From NCBI RefSeq assembly GCF_003172915.1, contig NZ_QGKU01000030.1, positions 59,644 to 123,643 of the forward strand: DNA of 64,000 bases. Reading direction: 5' to 3'. The DNA is from Meridianimarinicoccus roseus (GTDB lineage Bacteria; Pseudomonadota; Alphaproteobacteria; Rhodobacterales; Rhodobacteraceae). The first letter of the stretch is position 1. Each line of letters opens with the position of its first letter. Under the pieces are notes generated by a model that had not been told where the DNA came from, made no database searches, and saw only the letters and a list, made by a program, of their open reading frames with translations. Of this stretch, positions 1-9,500 are shown piece by piece. The translations under genes were made by a program, and so were the position numbers.

Positions 1-590
1 CCGGGCAGGATCTGGGCGACGGCGCAGCCGCGCTCGATATCGAACGGGTGCTCCGCGACGAGTACACCCCGATGCTGCGGGCAATCTTCGACTGCCCGAT
101 CCCGACCATCGCGGCAGTCAACGGTGCGGCGGCCGGGGCGGGGGCGAACCTTGCGCTGGCCGCAGACGTTGTGATCGCATCGGAACGCGCGGTTTTCCTG
201 CAGGCCTTCAGCCGCATCGGCCTTATTCCCGATGCCGGCGGCACCTACTGGTTGCCCCGGCAGGTCGGCTTTGCCAAGGCTATGGGGGCCGCCCTGTTCG
301 CCGAACCGGTCAGCGCGCGGCAGGCCGAAGCCTGGGGCATGATCTGGGAAGCCGTGCCCGACGATGCTTTCGCGGGTCATATCGCGGCACGGGCGAGTGC
401 CTTGGCGAACGGGCCGACAGTGGCCTACGCCCACACCAAGCAGGCCCTGCGCGCCAGTTTCGGTAACGATCTGGAACAGCAACTCGCACTCGAGGCGCAA
501 TTGCAGGGCCAGTGCGGCCAGACCCGCGACTTCAGCGAGGGGGTGCTGGCCTTTCTTGAAAAGCGCCGCCCGGCCTACGAAGGGCGCTGA
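1..590 (+). CDS. paaG: PaaG-like enoyl-CoA hydratase/isomerase, 5' end outside window
   Basis: Crotonase-fold protein, most like 2-(1,2-epoxy-1,2-dihydrophenyl)acetyl-CoA isomerase of the phenylacetate pathway. The open frame runs in from the left edge; a GTG at 48 is internal because coding continues upstream of it (GQDLGDG precedes it, the usual oxyanion-hole segment). Visible motifs are AAVNGAAAGAGANLALAAD (second oxyanion-hole loop) and SRIGLIPDAGG, whose Asp matches the acidic residue conserved in PaaG. The C-terminal EGVLAFLEKRRP is typical of the family. It converges on the next crotonase gene. Another enoyl-CoA hydratase specificity is possible, since no other paa genes are visible in the window. 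Confidence 0.8.
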   Translation, partial: GQDLGDGAAALDIERVLRDEYTPMLRAIFDCPIPTIAAVNGAAAGAGANLALAADVVIASERAVFLQAFSRIGLIPDAGGTYWLPRQVGFAKAMGAALFAEPVSARQAEAWGMIWEAVPDDAFAGHIAARASALANGPTVAYAHTKQALRASFGNDLEQQLALEAQLQGQCGQTRDFSEGVLAFLEKRRPAYEGR

Positions 591-606
591 CCGGCTGCGC
601 GCCGCC

Positions 607-1425
607 TCACTGGTTCCAGCTTGGCGGCCGCTTCTCGATGAAGGCCTGGATGCCCTCGGCAGTGTCGCGGTCGAGCATGTTTTCGACCATCGCGTCGCGG
701 GTCAGTGCATAGGCGCCCTGCAGGTCACGCTCCAACTGGTCGTAGAACGCGCCCTTGCCGATCCGCACTGCGCGGCCCAGCTTGCTTGCCACCACCCGCG
801 CGAGCGCCATCGTTTCCTCGTGCAGTGCCTCGGCTGCGACGACGCGGTTCACGAGGCCGATCTCGGCTGCGCGTTCGGCAGGGATGAAGGCCCCGGTGGT
901 GAGCATCTCGAACGCCTGCTTGCGCGGCACGTTGCGCGACAGCGCGACCATCGGGGTGGAACAGAACAGCCCGATATTCACGCCGTTTACCCCAAAGCGC
1001 GTCCCCTCGGCCGCCACGGCCATGTCGCAGGTGGCGACGAGCTGGCATCCGGCGGCGGTCGCGATGCCATGCACTTCGGCGATGACGGGTTGCGGCAGGC
1101 GCGGGATCGCCTGCATCAGTTGCCCGCACCGGTCGAAAAGGTCCGCGAAATAGGCCGCGCCGCCATCGGGCGCGTCGCGGGCTGCGGTCATCTCCTTCAG
1201 GTCGTGCCCGGCGCAGAATGCCTTGCCGGCGCCGCGAAGCACGACCACGCGCACCGACGGATCGTTCGCGATATCGTTCAGCTTGCCGCGCAGCGCCGCC
1301 AGCATCCCGTCGGACAGCGCGTTCAGCGCGCCGGGCCGCGACAGGGTCAGGCAGGCGATCGCCTCCTCGTCCTCGCGCAGCACGTAGTCCTGCGCAGCGG
1401 CAGTATTCGCTGTCATCTCGTTCAT
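607..1425 (-). CDS. Enoyl-CoA hydratase/isomerase family protein (crotonase)
   Basis: A 272-residue crotonase-superfamily enzyme, probably hydrating or isomerising an acyl-CoA in fatty-acid or aromatic-acid breakdown. The CoA-binding oxyanion-hole segments are visible as AFCAGHDLKEM and EVHGIATAAGCQLVATCD, followed by GLFCSTPMVALSRN and the C-terminal GIQAFIEKRPPSW. The start chosen (MNEMTANTAA) has an upstream GGAGAC ribosome-binding site; a longer frame to 1479 would overlap the divergent thioesterase promoter. It is divergent from the PaaI-type thioesterase 58 bp away, which suggests a shared control region. Exact substrate cannot be read from sequence. Confidence 0.88.
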   Translation of the reverse strand: MNEMTANTAAAQDYVLREDEEAIACLTLSRPGALNALSDGMLAALRGKLNDIANDPSVRVVVLRGAGKAFCAGHDLKEMTAARDAPDGGAAYFADLFDRCGQLMQAIPRLPQPVIAEVHGIATAAGCQLVATCDMAVAAEGTRFGVNGVNIGLFCSTPMVALSRNVPRKQAFEMLTTGAFIPAERAAEIGLVNRVVAAEALHEETMALARVVASKLGRAVRIGKGAFYDQLERDLQGAYALTRDAMVENMLDRDTAEGIQAFIEKRPPSWNQ

Positions 1426-1483
1426 CTTGTGTCTCCACCCATTTGCGGCCAGCTTAACCGCGCTTGGGGCAGGAGGCAAAGCG

Positions 1484-1903
1484 ATGCAAGAGGTGAAGTT
1501 GGGCCTGGAAGCGCTGAAGGCGTTTCTCGATGCGGAATTCCCGCAGGTGGCCGAAGAGTTCGAGATCCTTTCGGTCGCACCAATGCGCCTGCGGGTCGCC
1601 TTGCGGGTGTCCGAGCGCCACTTGCGGCCGGGCGGAACGGTTTCGGGTCCGACGATGTTCGCGCTGGCCGACGTGGGGGTTTACCTTGCCGTGCTGGCGA
1701 TGGTCGGCCCAAAGGCGCTGGCGGTGACCACTTCGTGTTCCATTGATTTCATGCGGAAACCGCCTGCGGACAAGGATTTGCTGGCCGATGTGGAAGTACT
1801 GAAGCTGGGCCGCGTGCTGGCCGTGGGCGATGTGAGGATTTTCGCGCGCGGCGCCGAGGAGCGACCAGTCGCACGAGCTTCATTAACCTATTCAATACCT
1901 TAG
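1484..1903 (+). CDS. PaaI-family hotdog-fold thioesterase
   Basis: A 139-residue single hotdog-domain acyl-CoA thioesterase, the normal length for the PaaI/YdiI group. The helix-forming segment SGPTMFALADVGVYLAVLA carries the acidic residue used for catalysis in hotdog thioesterases, and the later strand CSIDFMRKP is also typical. The start is the ATG at 1484, preceded by a clear AGGAGG; an upstream in-frame ATG at 1427 lacks one and sits in the divergent crotonase leader. Its neighbours (a PaaG-like isomerase and a crotonase) fit a role in releasing CoA from stalled acyl intermediates; that link is inference. Confidence 0.85.
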   Translation: MQEVKLGLEALKAFLDAEFPQVAEEFEILSVAPMRLRVALRVSERHLRPGGTVSGPTMFALADVGVYLAVLAMVGPKALAVTTSCSIDFMRKPPADKDLLADVEVLKLGRVLAVGDVRIFARGAEERPVARASLTYSIP

Positions 1904-2116
1904 GATTGCGACACGAAGGTAAGGCTGAGTATATCCTTCGTATGGCTTGGGGTGAGTCGAAAGTCAGCCCGGCCTGACCGGAAACATATCCGGATGTATA
2001 GCCGCGATACCTTCATGGCATTTTGTATCGCAGCCCCTACGAAAGTATTTTCTGCCTTGGTAGCAGCCCGGCGATGTCTGTCCGGCGCGCTGTGACCGAG
2101 TGCGAGCGAGGACGAA

Positions 2117-2971
2117 ATGGAACAGTTTTGCGGACCCTTGACGACCCTGCGAGCGGCTTTCGGGCTGTCGGTCGCTCTGTCCGTTGCGTTGTCCAGCCCA
2201 CTGCATGCAGATGCCGAAGGCGCGGGCGGTGTCGGCCCCTCAGACGAGATCCTGCTGGACGAGCCATCGGTCGTCGGTCTGATCAACAATGGCGATCAGT
2301 CCACGGTCGAAACCGTCTACATCTACATGGACGGCTGCCCGATCGTCAGCATAACACCGCCCGAATCCGGCCGCGGCCGTCCGCAAGTCACGATGATCGA
2401 GCCTACCGGCGAATGCGTCGCCGGGCGCGGTACGCAGGATCCCGCCGACCTTGTCGGCACAGGCGCGCCGGGTATGCTCGTACAGCTGTGGAAAGATGAT
2501 CCGGCGCTGCTCGATCCGATCGGCGAAGAAGCGGAGACCGCGCAGGCGACGTCTCTCGTCGTGGAAATCGCAAGCCTCTATCCGCGCGAGGAAGCCACGC
2601 CCACATCCGCGACCGGCCCCGGCACAGACCAGCCCGGCTTCTTCATCCCGGGCCCTCTGGGCGATCCATCCGGCGACCTGTTGCTGGCATCGGGCGGGCC
2701 CAACTCCGGCGGGACAGTCTTCGGCGGCGGATCGCCCAACTTCATCACCGGGACCGGCGGGCCGGGTGGCAGTGGATCGGGCGGTGGCGGTGGCGGCGGG
2801 CTGTTCGGCGGCCCGGGTGGCAGCGAGGGCACGGGCCCGATCACCAACCTGTTCTCCGACCTGACCGGCGGCGGCAACCTGCCTAGCGTGACAGCAGTAC
2901 CGCTTCCGGCCACCCTGCTGCTCATGCTTTGGGCACTGCAGCTTCTGCGCAGCTACGTCCGGCGGAGCTGA
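2117..2971 (+). CDS. VPLPA-CTERM surface protein, glycine-rich
   Basis: A 284-residue secreted protein of unknown function. It has an N-terminal signal peptide (hydrophobic stretch at about residues 12-30) and ends with a VPLPA-CTERM sorting tail: VPLPATLLLMLWALQLL followed by the basic RSYVRRS. In known systems this tail is recognised by the exosortase-like enzyme XrtD, which is not in this window. Residues about 190-240 are a low-complexity Gly/Ser/Pro linker ahead of the tail. The middle holds two cysteines (in DGCPIV and TGECV) that may form a disulphide. No catalytic domain is recognisable. It stands alone, with a 213-nt upstream gap and a stem-loop downstream. Confidence 0.78.
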   Translation: MEQFCGPLTTLRAAFGLSVALSVALSSPLHADAEGAGGVGPSDEILLDEPSVVGLINNGDQSTVETVYIYMDGCPIVSITPPESGRGRPQVTMIEPTGECVAGRGTQDPADLVGTGAPGMLVQLWKDDPALLDPIGEEAETAQATSLVVEIASLYPREEATPTSATGPGTDQPGFFIPGPLGDPSGDLLLASGGPNSGGTVFGGGSPNFITGTGGPGGSGSGGGGGGGLFGGPGGSEGTGPITNLFSDLTGGGNLPSVTAVPLPATLLLMLWALQLLRSYVRRS

Positions 2972-2998
2972 CACGGGCCTTGCCCGATCTACCCGGCA

Positions 2999-3016
2999 CG
3001 CGGCGGAAACGCCGCG
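2999..3016 (+). terminator. Stem-loop after the VPLPA-CTERM gene
   Basis: A perfect 7-bp inverted repeat (CGCGGCG/CGCCGCG) closes a GAAA tetraloop 28 nt past the stop codon. No T-run follows, so intrinsic termination is unproven; it could equally protect the 3' end or act with Rho. Confidence 0.35.
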
Positions 3017-3210
3017 CATGCCGTTCTGCGGAGCTCTCGTGACTTCTGCCGCGCGTCTTGTCTCGCACCGCGAAACCGACCAGCCGACGGACGTCGTCAA
3101 GCTGGGCCGCCATATCGGTGGGCATCGCAAACGCGGTCAAGTCCTTCGGCGGTCGGGGTGCGCGACGTGGAGTTGCGGCTGGAACCTAGCGGATTCTTCC
3201 TTGTGCATCG

Positions 3211-3429
3211 ATCATTGGGCTGCGGCGTTCCGGCTCCGAACTCGGCCGAAAGTTTGGCTATGGCCTTGGTCGTGCCGTCCCAACCCCATTCCACGGTCCC
3301 GTCCGGTTGGCGGGCCTTCAAGGCGTCCACGGGTTGCTGCGCGACGGCATCGGGCTGCTAGGTTTGGATCACGAGCGTGCCGGACATGTCCTGTGCGAAG
3401 GCCGCGGTGGCCAGAGGCGTCTTTGTCAT
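3211..3429 (-). pseudogene. Remnant of an ABC transporter substrate-binding protein gene
   Basis: Reading from an ATG at 3429 with a good AAGAAGG ribosome site gives a shortened signal peptide (TPLATAAFAQDMSGTLVIQT), then an in-frame TAG (3358-3360). Coding resemblance continues in the same frame with QPDAVAQQPVDALKARQPDG, a Trp-rich strand with DGTTKAIAKL, and GAGTPQPND. This matches from memory the start of periplasmic Fe(III)/phosphonate-type binding proteins (TSQP..., WxRDGTTKxMAKL..., NPQPD). After that the similarity is lost and no transporter permease or ATPase follows. The hydrophobic core of the signal peptide is missing and there is a nonsense codon, so it is a pseudogene. Family assignment is moderately sure. 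Confidence 0.5.
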
Positions 3430-3478
3430 TGGATGCCTTCTTTGGTGTCGGGGCCATGTCAGGCGGCCGCCGCCCCGA

Positions 3479-4477
3479 TCAGGGCAGGGCGGGGAAATCG
3501 CCGCGCTGATGGCGCGCGACCAGAGCGCGGAGCGCGGGCGGGCAGATCACCTCGACCGAGTCGCCCCACTGGTAGAGATGCCATGCCATTTCCAGGTGGC
3601 CCGAGGCCGCGAAGCGGACGGTCAGCCCGCCATCCGGCATGTCGGTCATTTCCTGATCGGGATGGAACAGGAACCGCCGCGCCGTCGGCGCGGCATCGGG
3701 CGAGAAGCGCCATTCCACAGGGCCGTACTCCTCATCCGCGTGGTAGGATCCGAAGGCCCGCGCCGCGAAGACCTTCAGGTCAAAGTCGGGATCGCGCGCG
3801 AAACTGCGCTGTGTGATCGCCGCTCCCTCGATCCGGTCCAGCCGGAACCGCCGCATCCGGCCATCCCCGCCAGACGGGCGCGCGACCAGGTACCGGCGGA
3901 TGCCAAGCAGCATTCCGTGTGGTTCGACGAGCCGCCGCTGCGGTTCCGCGTCCAGTGCGCCGCGATAGCCGATGTCCAGTTCCCAGGGCGCGCGCAGCGC
4001 TTCGGTCAGGGTGCCCAGCAGCCGCAGATCCGCCACCACGCGCGGCCCGGGACGTGACGCGAAGCCCTGCGCCTCAAGCAGCGCCTCGGCATCCGCTTCG
4101 GTGCGGCGGGCATGGGCGCGAGGCATGGCGGCGAGCAGGCGGTCACGCAGGGCGCGCAGGCGGCGTGCTTCGTCCGGGGCGCCGTCCCGCTCCGCACGGC
4201 GCGCGGCAAGGTCGATCGCCGCGAGTTCGCTGTCGCCAAGGCCCTGCGCCTGGAGCCAGCGCGGATCGCTCCGGGCCAGTTTCCAGCGGCGGCGGCGATC
4301 CTCGCCCTCCAGGATGTCCACGTTGGGAAAGAGATCTTCAAGCGCGCGCATCATGCGCTGTGCCGTGCGGTGATCGCAGTCGAATTCGGACTGCACATCG
4401 CCCAGCGTCACGCCGTCATAGCGCGCGCTTGCCATGTCGGCGAGCCGCAGAAGGTTGGAGGCCTTGGCATAGGACAT
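3479..4477 (-). CDS. WYL-domain transcriptional regulator (YafY-like)
   Basis: A 332-residue DNA-binding regulator with the usual three parts: an N-terminal winged helix (residues about 1-65; YDGVTLGDVQSEFDCDHRTA is the helix-turn-helix), a WYL ligand-sensing domain (about 135-215; RRLVEPHGMLLGIRRYLVA) and a C-terminal WCX domain. WYL proteins in other bacteria respond to nucleic-acid or nucleotide signals and often control DNA repair or defence genes. It is divergent from an unknown gene that heads an SbcDC-like operon, and the 92-bp shared space holds an inverted repeat and repeated TGTC half-sites, so local regulation is likely. Target assignment is inference. Confidence 0.85.
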   Translation of the reverse strand: MSYAKASNLLRLADMASARYDGVTLGDVQSEFDCDHRTAQRMMRALEDLFPNVDILEGEDRRRRWKLARSDPRWLQAQGLGDSELAAIDLAARRAERDGAPDEARRLRALRDRLLAAMPRAHARRTEADAEALLEAQGFASRPGPRVVADLRLLGTLTEALRAPWELDIGYRGALDAEPQRRLVEPHGMLLGIRRYLVARPSGGDGRMRRFRLDRIEGAAITQRSFARDPDFDLKVFAARAFGSYHADEEYGPVEWRFSPDAAPTARRFLFHPDQEMTDMPDGGLTVRFAASGHLEMAWHLYQWGDSVEVICPPALRALVARHQRGDFPALP

Positions 4478-4497
4478 GCGGGCAATCCTTGGGGTGG

Positions 4498-4539
4498 TGA
4501 CAGGTTATGTCATCCCTACGGTGTCTCATCGGTGTGTCA
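4498..4539. promoter_or_regulatory. Putative operator between the WYL regulator and the divergent gene
   Basis: The divergent 92-bp space contains the inverted repeat TGACA-N5-TGTCA at 4498-4512. Two more half-sites follow on the + strand, TGTCT at 4522 and TGTCA at 4535, at 13-14 bp steps. This arrangement suits a dimeric regulator and the obvious candidate is the WYL protein encoded beside it. No binding data are implied. Confidence 0.4.
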
Positions 4540-4569
4540 ACGACTCGTTAACTGCATGGAGGGCTCACG

Positions 4570-5295
4570 ATGGACCTTGTTTCGGCAAAGGCGATGCGGC
4601 GGTCACTCGGGCGCGGCTATGCCCGACAGGCGCTGCAGGCAGCGCAAGACGGCAGCGCCGACATGGCGCGCCTGATGACAGACCTGCATGGGCTGGCCCC
4701 CAATGCCCGCAGCCATTCCCGTTTTGCACGGCGCCTCGCGCGGCGGCGCGGCGTGCTGCGTGCCGCGCCCTCGGGCCGCGGGCTGCGCGTGCTGGCCCGT
4801 TGCGTGCTTGATGTGACGGTCTGCAAGGACGGCACTGCCTGCTTCCGCGAGGCGCGGGTGTGCTGGACCCGGATCGACGCGCTGGCGCGGCGCGGCCGGA
4901 TCTCGTTCACGCTGACGGGTGTTCAGGTCAGCCGGCACGCGATGCAGCGCCGCGCGGAACGGTCCGATTGTTTCCTGCGCACGCTGCTGGCGGACATGGA
5001 CATCCAGATGTGCGCCGCTCTCGACCACTTGCGCCGGTGCGCGCCGATCAAGGACCGGGGGGATGCCTTCCTGCCCGCTTCGGATGGGGTCTGGGCCGGC
5101 GGCACGGAGTCGATGTCCGTTCCGTGCGGATGGGGGGCTGCCTTCGCAGGGTCTTCGCCGCCGTTGAACGTGTTTGCGATCCGCACCTTTCTTGGCGAAG
5201 CAGAGATGCGCCCGACCGTATGGCTGGCGTGGTCGGGCACCCGCGCCGCGCCGGATCGCGACGCCCCCTTGCAGCCGACGCGCAGCGCCGCATGA
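4570..5295 (+). CDS. Hypothetical protein with HAMQRRAERS motif
   Basis: A 241-residue protein with no domain I can name. The start ATG has a GGAGG seven bases upstream. Residues about 1-60 are basic and Ala/Arg-rich; a Cys-containing middle (ARCVLDVTVCKDGTACFREA) precedes a central VSRHAMQRRAERS segment, which I recall in loosely similar uncharacterised Roseobacter proteins. The C-terminal part has FAIRTFLGEAEMRPTVWLAW. No signal peptide or membrane segment is seen. It is divergent from the WYL regulator and 28 bp upstream of the SbcD-like gene, so it may be the first gene of that operon. Confidence 0.6.
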   Translation: MDLVSAKAMRRSLGRGYARQALQAAQDGSADMARLMTDLHGLAPNARSHSRFARRLARRRGVLRAAPSGRGLRVLARCVLDVTVCKDGTACFREARVCWTRIDALARRGRISFTLTGVQVSRHAMQRRAERSDCFLRTLLADMDIQMCAALDHLRRCAPIKDRGDAFLPASDGVWAGGTESMSVPCGWGAAFAGSSPPLNVFAIRTFLGEAEMRPTVWLAWSGTRAAPDRDAPLQPTRSAA

Positions 5296-5323
5296 TGGCG
5301 CCGCGCCCCGGAAAGGACCCTGC

Positions 5324-6517
5324 ATGAAGTTGCTTCACGTCGCCGATCTGCATCTCGACTCGCCGATCCGCACGCAGGCCGCTCGCAATCCCGCGCTGGG
5401 GCGGGCGCTGCGCGCGGCATCGCGGCAGGTCTTGACCCGGCTGGTCGATGCCGCGCTGGCCGAAGGCGTTCAGGCCGTGCTGTTCGCGGGCGACACGTTC
5501 GATGCAGGTGTCGCCGATTTGCGCAGCCGCGCCGCGCTGGCCACCGAACTTCGTCGTCTCGGGAATGCAGGCATCCCGGCGGTGATGATCCAGGGCAACC
5601 ATGACGCACTTCTGGACCTTGACCGCTACGGCCCGGTGTCCGACGCGCTAACGCTGCTGACTCCCGAGGCGCCGACCTTCCGGCTGGGCGACGCGTCGAT
5701 CCACGGGCTTGGCTTCAGCGCGCCGCATGTGCCTGAAAGCCTGCTGCCGCGCTACCCGGCGCCCGAAGCCGGGCGCTGGAATGTCGGGCTGATGCACACT
5801 TCGCTGGACGGTGCAGCGGGCCACGACCCCTATGCGCCCTGTGCCCTCGGTGACCTGTTGGCCCATGGATACGACTACTGGGCGCTGGGGCATATCCACA
5901 AACGGGCCGAATACCCGGGCGAGGGGCGGCTGGCCGTGATGCCGGGCATCCCGCAGGGGCGCAGTATACGCGAGACGGCGGGCGGCTCCGCCACGCTTGT
6001 GGAGCTTGACCTCGACGGGGTACGCGCCCGCGCCATGCCGCTGGAACTGTTGCGCTTCGTCCGGCTGGAAGTGGAACTGGCCGGGGTCGAGGACCAGGCG
6101 GGCCGGGACGCGAGGCTGCACATGGCGCTGACTGATGCGGCCACGCCCGGCGCGCTTGTCGCGGTTCGGCTGGAAGCGTCCGGAAGCGCGGCGGAACTGG
6201 GCGATCCCGCGATGCTGCAGGCCCAGGCGGAGGCCGCGGCCGAGGCGACCGATGGCGTGTTCCTTGACCGGCTGCGCCTGCGACCGTCCGTGCGCGCCGC
6301 CGTGCCCGGCGCGGCGGACGATCTGGCGGCGCTCATGCGCGAGGACGCGGCCACGCCCGGCTTTCGCGACGAGGTGCGCGCCGCGATCAGGGATCTGCGC
6401 GAGGCGCTGCCGGGTGACATCCGCGACACGCTTGACGACGGCGAACTGGATGCGTTGATCGACGAGGGCGTTGCGCTGATGGCTTTGCGCCTTGGTGCGA
6501 AGGGGGAGACGAAATGA
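5324..6517 (+). CDS. SbcD/YhaO-like DNA repair metallophosphoesterase
   Basis: A 397-residue calcineurin-fold nuclease subunit. All metal-binding motifs are in order at the N-terminus: ADLHLDSP (DxH), FAGDTFDA (GD), QGNHDALL (GNHD), GLMHTSLDG and ALGHIHKRAEYP (GHxH). The C-terminal 130 residues are the cap region seen in YhaO-type proteins. By analogy with SbcD/Mre11 it should cleave DNA ends with the ATPase encoded next door; its stop overlaps that gene's start by 4 bp (ATGA), indicating translational coupling. The start is ATG 5324, directly before KLLHVADLH. Whether the role is general repair or defence is not decided by sequence. Confidence 0.88.
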   Translation: MKLLHVADLHLDSPIRTQAARNPALGRALRAASRQVLTRLVDAALAEGVQAVLFAGDTFDAGVADLRSRAALATELRRLGNAGIPAVMIQGNHDALLDLDRYGPVSDALTLLTPEAPTFRLGDASIHGLGFSAPHVPESLLPRYPAPEAGRWNVGLMHTSLDGAAGHDPYAPCALGDLLAHGYDYWALGHIHKRAEYPGEGRLAVMPGIPQGRSIRETAGGSATLVELDLDGVRARAMPLELLRFVRLEVELAGVEDQAGRDARLHMALTDAATPGALVAVRLEASGSAAELGDPAMLQAQAEAAAEATDGVFLDRLRLRPSVRAAVPGAADDLAALMREDAATPGFRDEVRAAIRDLREALPGDIRDTLDDGELDALIDEGVALMALRLGAKGETK

Positions 6518-9500
6518 GGCTGCGCACGCTCGATCTGATCCGCTACGGCCGCTTCACCGACCGTACGCTCGACTTCGGTCCGGCAGGCGACGGGCCGGAC
6601 GTGGCCATCGTCTACGGCCCCAACGAGGCGGGCAAGAGCACCGCGCTCCACGCCTGGCTGGACCTTCTGTTCGAAATGCCGTTGCAGCATCGTTACGCAT
6701 TCCAGCACGCGCGAAAGGACATGCTGATCGGCGCCACACTCGAGACCGCCGATGGCCCTTTGACCCTGCGCCGGACCGGGCAGCGCACGGGGTCGCTGAC
6801 CGACGCACGAGGCCGCGCGGTGGACGAACGGCGGCTGGAGGTGCTGCTGCACGGGCTCGATCGGGACGCCTACCGAACGCGCTTCTCGCTCGATGACAGG
6901 GTTCTGCGCGAGGGCGGCGAGGAGATCGCAAAGGCGCAGGGCGATCTTGGCCAGCTTCTGTACGCGGGTTCATCTGGCCTGTCGGGCTTCGCTGAAACGC
7001 TCAGGCAGGCGCAGGAAGAAATCGACGGCTTTCACAAGCCCCGTGGGCGCAGCACGGTTCTGGCCGAGGCGCGCAATACACTGCGCGGGATCGAGGACAG
7101 GCTGGATGCCGCGCGGCTCGATCCGCGCCGTTTCGATGCGCTGCAGGCCGAAGCCGCAGCCGCCGACGCGGCGCTGGCGGAAGCAGGGGCAAAGCGCGAT
7201 TATGCCAAGCGCGCGCTGCGCCTGCGGGAGGCCGCCGATGCGCGCCGGGATCTGTCGCGCGAGATCGACGTGCTGACAGACCGCTTGGCCGATCACCCGG
7301 CCGGGCCGGACTTGCCGCCCGAGGCTGCCGCGCGGCTGGCGCAGGCGCTTGAGGCGCTGACCGTGGCGCGGGAGGGGCGCGCGCGGGCCGATGAGGCGCT
7401 GGCCGATGCCGAACGGCGCCGCGCAGATCAGACGCCGGACCCGGACGGGCTGCGGATCGGCGCGCTGCTGGCCGAGTTGGAGGACGTCCCTTTCGGTGAC
7501 GGCCAGACGCTCGTGATGCGTGCGACTGCCGCTGATGCAGATCTTGGCAATCGCCGGGCCGAGCGCGACCGGCTGCGTACATCCGTCCGGATGCTGGCTG
7601 AGCGCCTTGCCGGTCCGGAAGCGGACCCGGCGCATGTGGTGCTGGCACGCGACGTGATGTCCGCGATCCGGGACGCGGCGCTGGATCTGCGCGCCGCGCG
7701 GACCGGGCGGGACGAAGCGCGCCGGACGTTGGCCGCCGCACGTGACGGTCTAGGCCCGTCCGAAGTGATGCCAGACGGCTCGGAGGCGCTGGCCGATGCG
7801 CTGGCCGCGCTCGACTCGCTCCGGCTCGACCCCGAGGCACTTGCCGCCACGGCGCGGGACGCTGCGCTTGCGGCGGATCTTGCGGCGGCCGGTCTGCCAT
7901 CCGGCTGGGACGTACTGACCGAAGCCGGGCTGCCGACCGCCGCCGAACTGCGCGCGGCCGAACAGGCGGTGCAGGCCGCAGCGGCCGAGGTCGCAAAAGC
8001 GGATGGCGCGGCAGCCGATGCTGCCGAAGCGCTGGCTGCCCAGACCGCGGCCCTTGAGGCCGAAACAGGCTTGGGCGACGTGGTGACCGACGCCGACATC
8101 GCGGCCAGCCGGGCGGCGCGCGACCGGCTCTGGTCCACACATCGCGGCGCGCTCGACGCGGCCTCGGCGGATGCGTTCGCCGAAGCCATGGCGCAGGACG
8201 ACGCCGCGCGCGACCGTCACGGGGCCAGCCGCGAGGCCCGTGCGCACCGCGCCCGCATGGAGGCGGAGGTCCATCTTCTGCGCGAAAGGCTCGCCCGCCG
8301 AACAGACGCCGCACAGGCCGCGCGCGCCGCGCAGGAAACGCCGTTGGGCGCCGCCGCCCAGCTCGCCGGGCGTCTCGGGCTTGACCCGTCGGTGTCCCCT
8401 GCCGTCTTCGCCGAACGCCGCGAGGCGCTGATTGCGGCCGCCGGCGCGCGTCTGGCTGCAGAGGCCGCGCAGGCCGACCACGCGCGCGCGCTGGATGCCA
8501 GCAATGCTGCTTTGCGGGCGGTTGCGGGTGCGGTCCGGGAGGTCGGAGGCACGGTTTCGGCGATGCCCGATGGTCTGCCCGCTGCCCGACGGCTTCGGTC
8601 CGATCTCGATGAACGCCGTGCACGCATCGCCAGTCGGCAGGAGGCCGCAGGCGTCGTGCGCAAACTGGAGGCCGCCGAGGCCCGCTGCGCGGCGGCAGTG
8701 ACCGACGCGGAGGCGGCACTGACCCGGCTTACGGCCGGGCTTTGGTGCGCCGGTCTGTCCGGCGAAGCGCTGCTGCGCCTCTACGACGATCTTGCGGAGT
8801 TGGGCGAGCAACACGCCGCGCTAGGTGAGCTTGAACGCAGGGTCGCCCGGATGCAGGACGCACTCGATGCGTTTGACACGCGCGCGGGCGATCTTATTGC
8901 GGCGCTCGGGGACGAAGCGCGCGGGGCATCGGTGGCCGGGTTGCTGCGCGCGGCGCGCGATCGCGCAGCGGCCGCCGGAGCGGCGGACCGTGCGATCGCC
9001 GCCGCGCAGCGGGACGCGGCGGCCGCGCGCGAAGAACAGAAGCGCCTCGACCGAAAGATCGCTTCGGCCATCGATCGGCGCGACGCGGTGTTCGCCGGTC
9101 AGGACTCGGTGCCCGGCGAAGATCCGGAGGCTGCTCTGGCGCGGCTGCTGGCACGGGACGAGCTGCGCGCGCAAATCGCCAGTCTGTCGAAGGAGCGGAC
9201 GGCGCTGGCCGAATGGCATGACCCCGCCGCGCTTGCCGAGGAGGAGGCGCAGGACGACCCGGTGCGCACCGAGGCGCTCACCGATACGGTGAAGGAGGCC
9301 GAAGCCGCGCGCGACCATGCCCTCGGACGCCGGGCGGAGGCGCGCGCTGCGCTGGACGTCGCGCTGAACGGCGAGGGTGGTGTCGATCTGGCGCAGGAGC
9401 GCGCCGCCGTGCTGGAAGAGCTGCGCGAAGCCGCCCGCCGCGCCGCCCTGACGCGGATCGGGTTGGTTGCGGCGGCCGGGGCTCTCCGCCGCCTGCGCGA

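Noticed and set aside
364..1746. 460-codon plus-strand frame
   Set aside because: Spans the end of the PaaG-like gene, the antisense of the crotonase and the thioesterase start; all three real genes are better supported.
2922..3140. 72-codon minus-strand frame as continuation of the binding-protein remnant
   Set aside because: The peptide (FAMPTDMAAQLDDVRRLVGF) has no resemblance to the expected downstream part of the family, so the pseudogene was limited to 3211-3429.
7001..8719. 572-codon minus-strand frame
   Set aside because: Antisense to the coiled-coil of the YhaN-like ATPase, Pro/Arg-rich and without motifs.
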